Source: CBDCVN01 sp965223045
GTDB lineage: Bacteria > Deinococcota > Deinococci > Deinococcales > Trueperaceae
DNA: 64,000 nt
Direction: 5' to 3'
Assembly: GCA_965223045.1 (NCBI GenBank)
Contig: CBDCVN010000013.1
Coordinates: 558,001-622,000, forward strand
This document shows, one piece after another, positions 34,380 through 42,871 of this stretch. A program made the translations under genes and the position numbers. The notes under the pieces were generated by a model that saw only the letters and a program-made list of their open reading frames with translations, had not been told where the DNA came from and searched no databases. The stretch's first letter is position 1, and the number at the start of each line of letters is the position of its first letter.

Positions 34380-35321
34380 ATGATTTTGGGTAGAAACATT
34401 AGGCTTTTTTGTGGTACAGCAATTCCTAGGCTAGCACAAAAAGTTGCCCTCGAATTAGGCCAAGAGTTAAGTGATGGACAAGTTTCACAGTTCCCAGATG
34501 GTGAAACACAAGTTCATATAGGAGAGTCAGTCCGTGGCGCTGATTGTTACATTATTCAATCCTCTTGTGTTCCTGTTAATCATAACATCATGGAGATCCT
34601 GATTTTTGCCGATGCTTTAAGACGTGCTTCGGCATGGCGTATTAATGCTGTTGTGCCCTATTTTGGTTATGCAAGGCAAGATAAAAAGGTACAAGCTCGA
34701 GAACCAATCACTGCCAAGTTGGTCGCCAATATAATGCAAACGGCAGGTATTAGTAGAGTTATAACCATAGATTTGCATGCAGGGCAAATTCAAGGTTTTT
34801 TTGATGTTCCAGTTGATCATTTAACAGCTTTAGGTATTTTGGCAGGACATTTACAAGAAACGCAGGATTTAAGTAATAGTGTGATAGTTTCCCCTGATAT
34901 AGGCAGAGCTACTGAGGCACGGCGCTTAGCCAATCACCTAAACTTACCTTTAGCCATGCTATACAAGCGTCGCAAGAGTCCTACTGAAACTGAAGTTTCC
35001 CATGTAATAGGCGAAGTTGAGAACAAGCGTCCAGTTATGATTGATGATATGATTTCGACTGCCGGTACCATGTCACGTGGTATTGAGGCACTCGTACATT
35101 TAGGTGCCTTACCTGAAGTCACTATCTTAGCTACGCACCCAGTATTCACGCCACCAGCACCAGAAAGGCTTAGTAGCGAAGCTATTAAAAATGTTTTTAT
35201 AACTGACACTATTCCTAATCAAATAAAGAATCCTAAAATAGAAGTTTTATCAGTAGCAGGTTTGTTAGCCAGTGCCATTCGTAATGTACATGAAAATCAA
35301 TCTGTAAGTTCTTTATTCTAG
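34380..35321 (+). CDS. prs: Ribose-phosphate pyrophosphokinase
   Basis: The enzyme makes PRPP from ribose 5-phosphate and ATP, feeding nucleotide, His and Trp synthesis. The 313-residue protein matches class I enzymes throughout: FCGTAIPRLAQKVALELGQE, QFPDGETQVHIGESVRGADC, VVPYFGYARQDKK (ATP loop), TIDLHAGQIQGFFDVPVDHL and the PRPP-binding loop PVMIDDMISTAGTM. It is followed by the L25/Ctc gene, a common partner. Its stop is followed by ten T residues (35334-35343) after a very weak hairpin, so termination there is uncertain. Confidence 0.97.
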   Translation: MILGRNIRLFCGTAIPRLAQKVALELGQELSDGQVSQFPDGETQVHIGESVRGADCYIIQSSCVPVNHNIMEILIFADALRRASAWRINAVVPYFGYARQDKKVQAREPITAKLVANIMQTAGISRVITIDLHAGQIQGFFDVPVDHLTALGILAGHLQETQDLSNSVIVSPDIGRATEARRLANHLNLPLAMLYKRRKSPTETEVSHVIGEVENKRPVMIDDMISTAGTMSRGIEALVHLGALPEVTILATHPVFTPPAPERLSSEAIKNVFITDTIPNQIKNPKIEVLSVAGLLASAIRNVHENQSVSSLF

Positions 35322-35474
35322 TTTACTTTCTAGTTTTTTTTTTGCATAATGACAAGGTTGCTCTCTACTCTAGTTACTTAGTTCACAAATTATCAACTGA
35401 AACTTTCAGAGAGCGTGCAGTACAGATTTTCTTTGTTTTTTAGAAAAAACTAACTCTTAATAAGGTGATAAGTT

Positions 35475-36083
35475 ATGAGATTAGAAGCAAGTAAGCGTCA
35501 GCCGGGTAAAGCAAAAGGTCTACGCAATAAAGGTCTTTTACCTGCAGTAGTTTATAATAAGAAAATAAACATTCCTATAAGTGTAGACAAGCAGGTTTTT
35601 GACAAGGTCTTTCGCAATCGAGGACAATTTGGCCTTATAGATTTAGATATAGAAGGCCAGAATTTTGAGTCTTTAGTGAAGCAAGTTCAAATGAACAAGC
35701 GTCGTCGTGAGCCACAACATGTGGATTTCTACGCTATTACTCGTGGTGAAGAAGTAACTGTTGCTGTACCTGTTGAATATGTGGGTGTGGCTATTGGTGT
35801 TCGTAGTGGTGGGCAGCTTGATATTAAACGTCGTGATATCAAAATTAGACTGCTACCCAGCCTTATTCCAGAAAGCATTAAAGTAGATATAAGCAATCTA
35901 AATATCGGCGAGGTTATTCACATTAGTGATGCTGAGAGTCAGCTGCCTGGTGACTCGAGTTTCGTAGATAATCCTGAGCTTACCCTTATAACTGTAGTTC
36001 CAACTAGAGTAACTCGCTCTACTGAAACTGAAGGAGAAGCACAAGAAACTGAAGAAACTGAAGAAGCTAATAAGTCCAACTAA
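35475..36083 (+). CDS. rplY: Ribosomal protein L25 / general stress protein Ctc
   Basis: L25 of the long (TL5/Ctc) type binds 5S rRNA. The N-terminal L25 domain starts MRLEASKRQPGKAKGLRNKG and is followed by LLPAVVYNKKINIPISVDK and the RNA-contact stretch FESLVKQVQMNKRRREPQHV. The C-terminal beta domain spans about 95-185 (VPVEYVGVAIGVRSGGQLDI, IGEVIHISD). A Glu/Thr tail follows. The 202-residue two-domain form is the one described in Thermus as TL5. It lies 153 bp after prs on the same strand. The peptidyl-tRNA hydrolase gene often found next is absent. Confidence 0.94.
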   Translation: MRLEASKRQPGKAKGLRNKGLLPAVVYNKKINIPISVDKQVFDKVFRNRGQFGLIDLDIEGQNFESLVKQVQMNKRRREPQHVDFYAITRGEEVTVAVPVEYVGVAIGVRSGGQLDIKRRDIKIRLLPSLIPESIKVDISNLNIGEVIHISDAESQLPGDSSFVDNPELTLITVVPTRVTRSTETEGEAQETEETEEANKSN

Positions 36084-36123
36084 ATATGTTTGTCAGAATT
36101 TAGCTCTCATTACAATAAAGCTG

Positions 36124-36145
36124 TTCAAAAAAGACTTTTTTTGAA
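36124..36145. terminator. Possible bidirectional terminator hairpin
   Basis: TTCAAAAAA-GACT-TTTTTTGAA is a perfect 9-bp stem between the ends of two convergent genes (L25 and a small minus-strand frame). It is AT-rich, with the T-run inside the stem and not after it, so the call is tentative. Confidence 0.35.
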
Positions 36146-36198
36146 GAAACCTTGAAAGTTTGGGCAGGCCTATGTATCTGTTACATATCTATACTTTG

Positions 36199-36372
36199 TT
36201 AATTTGGGGGAGTAGTACTTTCACTAGAAGCTAGAGGCATGAAAAGAATGGTTGGCTCTAAATTGCTAGGGGTAAATATAAGACCTTGCTCCAAAGCCTC
36301 TTTTAGCAAGAGCTCAATAAGATTAGTAGAGCCATCAGGCAAAATTTGTTGACCCACTTTTACCAATGCCAC
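36199..36372 (-). CDS. Possible 57-residue protein downstream of the Rieske gene
   Basis: From a GTG at 36372 the minus strand reads VALVKVGQQILPDGSTNLIE, LLLKEALEQGLIFTPSNLEP and TILFMPLASSESTTPPN. The sequence looks coding, with an amphipathic helix in the middle. It starts 34 bp after the Rieske stop on the same strand, so it may be a third gene of the phosphatase/Rieske operon. I recognise no family. A start at an upstream codon is excluded by an in-frame stop. Confidence 0.5.
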   Translation of the reverse strand: MALVKVGQQILPDGSTNLIELLLKEALEQGLIFTPSNLEPTILFMPLASSESTTPPN

Positions 36373-36406
36373 ACATTAAAACCTATCACTTCAAATTGGT
36401 AGGGTG

Positions 36407-36727
36407 CTAGTTTTCTTGATAGACAATATAAACTTTTCCTTCTAAAATTTCAGTTTGGTAGAGGCGTATTTTTTTAATTGCAGGCATAGTAGCACGCCCT
36501 GTTTCTAAATCAAATGTTGCTCCATGACGAGTACATTTAACTTTACCTTCCAATAACTCTCCATCATGCAATATGTTGTTATCATGGGTGCACTTATCCT
36601 CTAAAGCATAAAATCTACCTTCTTGGTGAACTAGCAAAACATTATGTTCAGCTACTTCAAAATGGTGCATGCTACTTTCAGGAAATTCTTCTATGCTTCC
36701 TGCTTGAAATTTACCTATGGTTATCAT
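36407..36727 (-). CDS. Rieske-type [2Fe-2S] ferredoxin
   Basis: This 106-residue soluble protein has the Rieske signature in two parts: CTHDNNILHDGELLEGKVKC with C-x-H, and CTRHGATFDLETGRATMPAI with C-x2-H. Together they ligate a [2Fe-2S] cluster. Single-domain proteins of this kind pass electrons to non-haem oxygenases or accompany iron-sulfur assembly. The partner is not in the window. The start region overlaps the end of the upstream phosphatase gene by 17 bp, so they are co-transcribed. A Shine-Dalgarno AGAAGGAGG lies in the end of that upstream gene. Confidence 0.92.
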   Translation of the reverse strand: MITIGKFQAGSIEEFPESSMHHFEVAEHNVLLVHQEGRFYALEDKCTHDNNILHDGELLEGKVKCTRHGATFDLETGRATMPAIKKIRLYQTEILEGKVYIVYQEN

Positions 36728-37340
36728 AAAAACCTCCTTCTAGGTGTGCAGTGTCATTTACAGTTGCGATGTGGATTTTATTGGTGTGTATGTATAATTT
36801 ATTAATGCTGGAGTTGCCTATTAGAAAGCTCCTAGCATAGCTAGCCTTTGCTCCTACCACCCAAAAAAGTAGTGTACGTACCACACCCCCATGAGTAAAA
36901 GCAATGACTTTGCCTGTTTTAGGTAAATTTGCTAACCACGCTAGAATGCGCTTGAGGATTTCACTTTGCAACTCTCCTCCCAAAGGACGAATGTTTTCAG
37001 GGTCATTGCGCCAAGCCTCAAAAACTTCTTTTTCGCTTGTAGATAAATCTTGCTGAGTCTTGCCCTCAAATCCAGCAAAGTTTCGCTCGCGTAACCGCTT
37101 ATCTAGTTCTATATGGGAGCTTGGCAAAGCTAGCTCGGCAGTGTCTTTAGCTCGAGCTAAATCCGAGCTATAAACAGCATCAAAATCATGGTTTACTAAA
37201 CGCTTTTGGAGTAATTTGGCTTGCTTTATACCTAATTCGCTCAAAGGTGAATTTGAATGTCCTTGTATCCTACTTTCGATATTCCACATACTTTCTCCAT
37301 GGCGAACAAGCCAAAGCTCGAGCTTTGCTTCTAAAAACAT
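36711..37340 (-). CDS. Histidine phosphatase (phosphoglycerate-mutase-like)
   Basis: The 209-residue protein belongs to the RHG phosphatases. The catalytic LWLVRHGESMWNIESRIQGH is near the N-terminus. SELGIKQAKLLQKRLVNHDF, YSSDLARAKDTAELA and RNFAGFEGKTQQDL follow, with the second His in VIAFTHGGVVRTLL. It may act on phosphosugars or cofactors such as alpha-ribazole phosphate or phosphoglycerate. The sequence alone does not decide. It overlaps the Rieske gene by 17 bp. The ATG at 37340 is preceded by TAAGAT at a 5-nt distance, close to the leaderless pattern. Confidence 0.9.
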   Translation of the reverse strand: MFLEAKLELWLVRHGESMWNIESRIQGHSNSPLSELGIKQAKLLQKRLVNHDFDAVYSSDLARAKDTAELALPSSHIELDKRLRERNFAGFEGKTQQDLSTSEKEVFEAWRNDPENIRPLGGELQSEILKRILAWLANLPKTGKVIAFTHGGVVRTLLFWVVGAKASYARSFLIGNSSINKLYIHTNKIHIATVNDTAHLEGGFYDNHR

Positions 37341-37345
37341 AACTA

Positions 37346-37351
37346 ATCTTA
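37346..37351 (-). promoter_or_regulatory. -10-like box before the phosphatase gene
   Basis: TAAGAT on the minus strand ends 5 nt before the ATG at 37340. The 254-bp gap 37341-37594 also has a 6-bp-stem hairpin CCTCTG/CAGAGG at 37495-37511 but no T-run and no gene. Confidence 0.35.
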
Positions 37352-37594
37352 CTCTAATCCTCAGCTCTTAAAAACACATCGCTACACTTACTATTTTAGT
37401 ACTTGTTGAAATCTAAATCGGGCTTGTTACAGGTTGGGGTCGGGGGTCTATTGATATATCTATAAAGTACCTAAAGAAGTAGAAGTCTTTAGGACCTCTG
37501 CTGACCAGAGGAGTGAAACTATGTGCACCTTTTTTTGTTCCTAAAACTTGATGCTTGAGCTTGAATTTGTACTTTTTGGTACGCTTAGAGCAGA

Positions 37595-38329
37595 TCAGGT
37601 TTGTGTTAAGTAAATATCAAAACGAGTATTTTTACTGATTATATTGGTTTCTGGTTTTATATTGCCAACATAAGGCGCACCTTTTGGCCTCTTAACCACA
37701 ACACGTTTTTTAGCATATTTCCTTGCTGTATGCAAAGCATCAGCCTCATCATTCTTTATATCCATTAAAGCTCGCAAAACTTGCATCTCTTTTTTTGGTA
37801 AAGAGGATTTATTGGTAGAAGGATACATAGGATCTAAATAGATAACTTCGTGTGTGTCTAGAGTAGGAATAAGCTTATTAGCGTCACCAAAGTACAAATG
37901 CATGCGTGAAACTATATCGATTACATTTCCATCTTTTTTAGCACGCTTAAGGCCATCTTCTAGTAGTGCTCCTACAATAGGCGAGCGTTCAATAAGGGTG
38001 ACTTGACAACCTAAAGAGGCAAAGACGAAAGCATCCTGTCCTAAACCAGCAGTGGCGTCTATAATACTAGGCTTATAATTGCTTTTAACGCCTACAGCTT
38101 TTGCTAAAGTTTGATTTTTGCCACCACCAAAATTTCTGCGCCACGCAGATTTGCCTTTTAGAAAGTCCACATAGATGTTTCCTGTGTTTTTTAGTTGGAA
38201 TTCCAATCTGTCACCAAGAAAAAGTATTCCATCTACGTCATCATTTGTTAAAAATGGTAAGCCTAGTTTTGTAGCTAGGACTTCTGCACGAGCTTTGTGC
38301 TCTAAAGAGCTGTTGATTACTGTATGCAA
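37595..38329 (-). CDS. rsmJ: 16S rRNA m2G1516 methyltransferase RsmJ-like
   Basis: RsmJ methylates the exocyclic amine of G1516 in E. coli 16S rRNA. The 244-residue protein has the YhiQ-specific centre VDFLKGKSAWRRNFGGGKNQ, the SAM motif IIDATAGLGQDAFVFASLGC and acidic ERSP, and the catalytic-type motif VIYLDPMYPSTNKSSLPKKE. These are close to the E. coli enzyme, although the family is best known from gammaproteobacteria. The start is a TTG at 38329 and TAAGTT lies 6 nt before it, which fits the leaderless pattern. It stands between the phosphatase operon and gcvP. Confidence 0.88.
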   Translation of the reverse strand: MHTVINSSLEHKARAEVLATKLGLPFLTNDDVDGILFLGDRLEFQLKNTGNIYVDFLKGKSAWRRNFGGGKNQTLAKAVGVKSNYKPSIIDATAGLGQDAFVFASLGCQVTLIERSPIVGALLEDGLKRAKKDGNVIDIVSRMHLYFGDANKLIPTLDTHEVIYLDPMYPSTNKSSLPKKEMQVLRALMDIKNDEADALHTARKYAKKRVVVKRPKGAPYVGNIKPETNIISKNTRFDIYLTQT

Positions 38330-38335
38330 CGTATT

Positions 38336-38341
38336 AACTTA
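38336..38341 (-). promoter_or_regulatory. -10 box of leaderless rsmJ promoter
   Basis: TAAGTT on the minus strand lies exactly 6 nt before the TTG start of rsmJ, with no Shine-Dalgarno. Confidence 0.35.
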
Positions 38342-38389
38342 TTAACCAAGCACTAAAAGGGGGCTTATTTAAAACTCCCCTAAATACTT

Positions 38390-41281
38390 TTAAGAGGCGG
38401 TTTTCACATAAGCTTCTATTGGTGCGCAAGAGCAAGAGAAGTTCCTATCACCATAAACATTATCAATACGATTTACTGTAGGCCAGAATTTAAGTCGTTG
38501 GGGGTCTTTAGAGGGAAATACTGCCTGCTCACGGCTATAAGAACGTTGCCAACTAGCATCTACAATATCTACTAAGGTGTGTGGTGCATGATGCAAGGCA
38601 CTAGCCTCAGCTTTGATTTCACCACTTTCAATAGCAGCAACCTCTTGGCGAATACTAATAAGCGCATCACAAAAGTGGTCAAGCTCAGCTTTTGACTCAC
38701 TCTCGGTTGGTTCTATCATAAGTGTACTGGGCACAGGCCAAGACATAGTTGGTGCATGAAAACCATAGTCTATGAGCCTCTTGGCAACATCTTCTTCAGT
38801 AATGCCAGTTTTTTCTTTTATAAGACGGAGATCTATGATACACTCGTGGGCAACACGATTATTTCGTCCATGGTATAGGACATCATAATGCTCACTAAGT
38901 CTCTTAGCTATGTAATTGGCATTTAGAATAGCAACTTGTGTAGCCTTTTTAAGACCTTTATCACCCATCAGTTTGATAAAAGTCCAAGAGATAGTTAAAA
39001 TCAAGGCACTGCCATAAGGCGCTGCAGCGACAGCACTATTCCTTGCTACACTCTCAACGGGGCTTACTACATGGTTAGGTAAGAAAGGTTCGAGATGAGC
39101 CTTAACTCCAATTGGCCCCACACCAGGACCTCCACCTCCATGGGGAATACAAAAGGTTTTATGAAGATTTAAGTGTGATACATCAGAACCAATTAATGTA
39201 GGTTTAGTTATACCCATTTGGGCGTTTAGATTGGCCCCGTCCATATAAACTTGCCCACCATGAGTATGAATTACGCCACAAACTTCAGCAACAGTTTCTT
39301 CAAAAACTCCATGAGTGCTTGGATAAGTTATCATTAAACAACAGAGATTAGCAGAATGGACTTTAGCTTTGGCTTTTAAATCCTCAAGATCAATATTACC
39401 TTCCCTATCTGTCTTAATAACTACTATTTTAAGCCCTATCATGCTAGCACTAGCTGGATTAGTGCCATGTGCTGAACTAGGAATTAGGCAAATGTCACGG
39501 TGGTCCTCACCCATATGTTGATAGTAACGGCGAATAGCTAACAGACCAGCGTATTCTCCCTGTGCACCCGAATTAGGTTGCATAGAAAAGGCATCATAAC
39601 CTGTTATTTTCATTAGCATTTGCTCAAGCTCCGAAATAAGCTCAAGATAACCTTGGGCTTGTTCCTTAGGCACAAAAGGATGAATATTAGCAAACTCAGG
39701 CCAAGTTATAGGCGTCATTTCTGTAGTGGCATTTAGCTTCATTGTACAAGAACCCAAAGGAATCATACCGTGAATGAGTGAGTAATCTTTGTTTTCTAAA
39801 CGTTTTAGGTAACGAAGCATATTAGTTTCACTGTGATAGCTATTAAATACGGGATGTGTAAGAAACTCACTAGTTCGTTTAAGATTTTCAGGAATTACCT
39901 TTTCGTCTTTGCCTGCTAGACTTAATGACTCAACATCAAGATTATGATTATCACCTAAAAATATCTGCCACAGCAACAAAACATCCTCCTTAGAGGTAGT
40001 TTCATCTAAACTAATGCCAAGCTTGTCATTATCGACTAATCTTAAATTACACTTCTTTTCGAGGGCTCTTTGGTAAAACTCTGTTTGCTGGTCATTAACT
40101 TTTATAGTAATGGTATCAAACCAACTATCGTGCAAGAGTTCTAGGCCTTTTTGCTTTAGCCCTTTAGCCAAAATAGTTGTTAAGAAATAAACTCGGCTAG
40201 TTATAGATTTTAGGCCTCTAGGGCCGTGATATACAGCATAGAAGCCAGCAATCTCTGCTAGCAGTGCCTGAGCAGTGCATATGTTTGAAGTGGCTTTCTC
40301 ACGGCGAATATGTTGCTCTCTAGTTTGCAAAGCCATACGCAGGGCTATATTGCCACGACTATCTACTGAGGTACCAATCACTCGACCAGGTATTAATCGC
40401 TTGTAGACGTTTTTAGTAGCAAAAAAAGCAGCATGTGGACCACCAAAACCCATTGGCACACCAAAGCGTTGAGAATTACCAATGACTACATCTGCGCCCA
40501 TTTCACCTGGAGGTTTAAGTAAACAAAGGCTCAAAAGATCGCTGGCAACTACTGCTAAAGCCCCTTGTTCATGGGCCTCTTTAATAAAAGGCTCTATATT
40601 GTAAAGTTCACCCGTAGTGCTAGGGTACTGAAAAAGTGCACCAAAGATGTCAGGTAAGACAAGTTTGGGGTCACCTGTTACAATCTCAAAGCCCAAATAC
40701 TCAGCTCTGGTCTTAATGACATCAAGAGTTTGGGGGTGAACATCATTGGCAACAAAAAAACTTTTATTTTCTCTCTTGTTTTTATTGACTTGCCTTAGCA
40801 TAGCCATGGCTTCAGCAGCAGCAGTGGCCTCATCAAGTAGTGAAGCATTAGCAAAATCAAGACCGCTTAAATCCATAACCATTTGCTGGAAATTTAACAG
40901 CGCCTCTAAACGCCCTTGAGAAATTTCAGCTTGATAAGGAGTATAGGCAGTGTACCAGCCAGGGTTTTCTAGTATATTACGCAAAATGACATTAGGTGTA
41001 TTAGTGTTGTAATAACCCATACCAATAAATGTCTTGTAAACCTTATTTTTCTTAGCTATTGTTCTTAGGCGCTTTAGTACTTCCTGTTCAGATTCACTAT
41101 TACCAAGGTTAAGATCACCTTTAAAACGAATAGATTCAGGCAGGGTTTCATCAATAAGCTCATCGAGTGTTTCTACACCCAGCTCGCTCAGCATAGCCTT
41201 TATTTCATCTTCACTAGGGCCTATATGGCGGTAGATGAAATCGTCTTTTTGCTCCAACCCTTCCAATAAACCTTTAGCCAT
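38390..41281 (-). CDS. gcvP: Glycine dehydrogenase (decarboxylating), P protein
   Basis: GcvP decarboxylates glycine with pyridoxal phosphate and passes the aminomethyl group to the lipoyl arm of GcvH. The 963-residue single-chain form (not the split P1/P2 type) starts with DDFIYRHIGPSEDEIKAMLS. The N-terminal half has YNTNTPNVILRNILENPGWY, YTPYQAEISQGRLEALLNFQ and GFGGPHAAFFAT. The C-terminal half has the PLP lysine in NLHKTFCIPHGGGGPGVGPI at Lys708. It lies 2 bp after gcvH, so the two are translationally linked. The T protein gene is not adjacent, and an IS lies just upstream of gcvH. Confidence 0.97.
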   Translation of the reverse strand: MAKGLLEGLEQKDDFIYRHIGPSEDEIKAMLSELGVETLDELIDETLPESIRFKGDLNLGNSESEQEVLKRLRTIAKKNKVYKTFIGMGYYNTNTPNVILRNILENPGWYTAYTPYQAEISQGRLEALLNFQQMVMDLSGLDFANASLLDEATAAAEAMAMLRQVNKNKRENKSFFVANDVHPQTLDVIKTRAEYLGFEIVTGDPKLVLPDIFGALFQYPSTTGELYNIEPFIKEAHEQGALAVVASDLLSLCLLKPPGEMGADVVIGNSQRFGVPMGFGGPHAAFFATKNVYKRLIPGRVIGTSVDSRGNIALRMALQTREQHIRREKATSNICTAQALLAEIAGFYAVYHGPRGLKSITSRVYFLTTILAKGLKQKGLELLHDSWFDTITIKVNDQQTEFYQRALEKKCNLRLVDNDKLGISLDETTSKEDVLLLWQIFLGDNHNLDVESLSLAGKDEKVIPENLKRTSEFLTHPVFNSYHSETNMLRYLKRLENKDYSLIHGMIPLGSCTMKLNATTEMTPITWPEFANIHPFVPKEQAQGYLELISELEQMLMKITGYDAFSMQPNSGAQGEYAGLLAIRRYYQHMGEDHRDICLIPSSAHGTNPASASMIGLKIVVIKTDREGNIDLEDLKAKAKVHSANLCCLMITYPSTHGVFEETVAEVCGVIHTHGGQVYMDGANLNAQMGITKPTLIGSDVSHLNLHKTFCIPHGGGGPGVGPIGVKAHLEPFLPNHVVSPVESVARNSAVAAAPYGSALILTISWTFIKLMGDKGLKKATQVAILNANYIAKRLSEHYDVLYHGRNNRVAHECIIDLRLIKEKTGITEEDVAKRLIDYGFHAPTMSWPVPSTLMIEPTESESKAELDHFCDALISIRQEVAAIESGEIKAEASALHHAPHTLVDIVDASWQRSYSREQAVFPSKDPQRLKFWPTVNRIDNVYGDRNFSCSCAPIEAYVKTAS

Positions 41282-41283
41282 AC

Positions 41284-41673
41284 TTAACTTTCAACCTCAA
41301 CAGATTTTATATAACCTTCAGAATCAAGGAGCTTGCTTATCTGGGCAGGATCACTCATTTTAACTTTGATGATCCAACCTTTTTCAAAGGGGGATTCGTT
41401 GATGATTTCAGGGGTTTGCTCGAGCAAACTATTAGTTTCAATAACCTCACCACTAACAGCTGCATAAAGATCAGAAGCAGCTTTGACCGATTCAATGACT
41501 CCGAAAACCTCACCTGCTTTAAGTTCGTGACCAACTGCTGGCAGCTCGATGAAAACTACATCACCAAGGGCATCCTGAGCATATTCAGTAATACCAATGG
41601 TAACAGTGCCATCACCGTTGTCACTTAACCACTCGTGGCTTTGGGCATATTTTAGGTTATTAGGAATATTCAT
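41284..41673 (-). CDS. gcvH: Glycine cleavage system H protein
   Basis: GcvH shuttles the aminomethyl group on a lipoyl-lysine between the P, T and L proteins. The 129-residue protein has the typical start NLKYAQSHEWLSDNGDGTVT, the barrel block GDVVFIELPAVGHELKAGEV and the lipoylation site ESVKAASDLYAAVSGEV with Lys64. GAGAGG precedes the ATG at 41673. It is the first gene of a gcvHP operon. The normal partner gcvT is missing from this position, and an IS5-type element begins 136 bp upstream, so the operon may have been shortened or its promoter rearranged. Confidence 0.95.
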   Translation of the reverse strand: MNIPNNLKYAQSHEWLSDNGDGTVTIGITEYAQDALGDVVFIELPAVGHELKAGEVFGVIESVKAASDLYAAVSGEVIETNSLLEQTPEIINESPFEKGWIIKVKMSDPAQISKLLDSEGYIKSVEVES

Positions 41674-41808
41674 TCTTAGCCTCTCTTTCTAATAGGGTGT
41701 AATCTTTACAACTATTTTATTTTATCTGTGATGCTAAGGTTTTTCCTACTCCCGAATTAAAAATACCGTGCTATAGTGCGATTTTGTGACTAAGCATCAA
41801 TTAACTAT

Positions 41809-42811
41809 AGAGTTGTTCGGAAATAGCCAAATCAGCTAAAATAGTAGCTAGTATGGTAGTTTTCAAAACCAGAAGTGACAGACAAGTAAGAGCCTTGACA
41901 GGTTTGCCTGAAGAAAAGATAAATGAGTTAGAGACAGTGTTTGAAGAGGTATATGAGGAGCAAAGTCAAAAAGACTATGAAGAACAACAAGCTAAAGGGG
42001 AAAGAGAACGATCTAGGGGAGGAGGAAGAAAAAGTAAACTTCCTTCTACTAAACACAAACTCGAATTTATTCTCTACTACCTGAAAAGTTATCCTACAAT
42101 GGATGAATTAGCAGAGAAGTTTGATATGTCTCGTTCCAGTGCACACTATTGGGTACATAAGCTGCTGCCAATTCTCTCAGCAGCCTTGGCAAAATTAGGT
42201 ATGTTGCCTAAGAGAGAGTTCAATACACCTGAGGAGTTAAAAGAAGCGCTTGAAGAAGCAAGAAAAATACTGATTGATGCTACAGAAAGGAAACATAGAC
42301 GCCCTAGTGAAGAAGAAAAGCAGGAGGAGCTATATAGTGGAAAAAAGAAGGGGCACACGGTAAAAAACACAATAATAGCAACAGGAAGAAAGGTAATAAT
42401 CTATGTAGGAAGGACATTTGCTGGGCGGAGACATGACTATGGGATGTTTAAGGAGGAGTTTCCACCTAAACAAGGCTGGCTGAAAGAGGAGGGAAAAAGA
42501 GCAAATCTAGACTCAGGTTATCAAGGTATAAACAAGGATTATGGGATAGGAGCAGCGATACCAAAGAAAAAGCCAAGGAAGAGTAAAAAGAATCCTAATC
42601 CAGAGCTAACAGAAGCAGAGAAGGAGAGGAATAAAAGGCTGGGCAAAGCAAGGATATATGTAGAACATGCCATAGGAGGTATGAAACGCTTTAATATACT
42701 AGTGCATGCCTTTCGGAATCGCAAGACAGGTTTTGCAGATAGCGTTATAGCTGTCTGTGGGGGGCTTTGGAATTTTTTGATTGTTTAAACTATTTATTTC
42801 CGAACAACTCT
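41809..42811 (+). mobile_element. IS5-type insertion sequence, 1003 bp
   Basis: Perfect 17-bp inverted repeats, AGAGTTGTTCGGAAATA at 41809-41825 and its complement at 42795-42811, are flanked by a 3-bp duplication TAT (41806-41808 and 42812-42814). It is related to the element at 7388-8376 in both ends and protein. The insertion is intergenic, upstream of gcvH. Confidence 0.9.
41853..42788 (+). CDS. IS5-superfamily transposase (DDE_Tnp_4 type)
   Basis: This 311-residue transposase has an HTH at YPTMDELAEKFDMSRSSAHY. The DDE core shows ILIDATERKHRRPSEEE (Asp), RANLDSGYQGINKDYG (Asp) and RIYVEHAIGGMKRFNILVHA (Glu). It aligns along its full length with the transposase at 7428-8354, but the nucleotide sequences have clearly diverged, so they arrived separately or long ago. 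It is intact and probably expressed from within the element. CTCGAG is absent, although CTCGAA occurs once. Confidence 0.9.
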   Translation: MVVFKTRSDRQVRALTGLPEEKINELETVFEEVYEEQSQKDYEEQQAKGERERSRGGGRKSKLPSTKHKLEFILYYLKSYPTMDELAEKFDMSRSSAHYWVHKLLPILSAALAKLGMLPKREFNTPEELKEALEEARKILIDATERKHRRPSEEEKQEELYSGKKKGHTVKNTIIATGRKVIIYVGRTFAGRRHDYGMFKEEFPPKQGWLKEEGKRANLDSGYQGINKDYGIGAAIPKKKPRKSKKNPNPELTEAEKERNKRLGKARIYVEHAIGGMKRFNILVHAFRNRKTGFADSVIAVCGGLWNFLIV

Positions 42812-42871
42812 TATATATGTGGTGCTGTTATAGATATCCAGATAAGTTCTTGCTTGATCCAATACAAGAGA

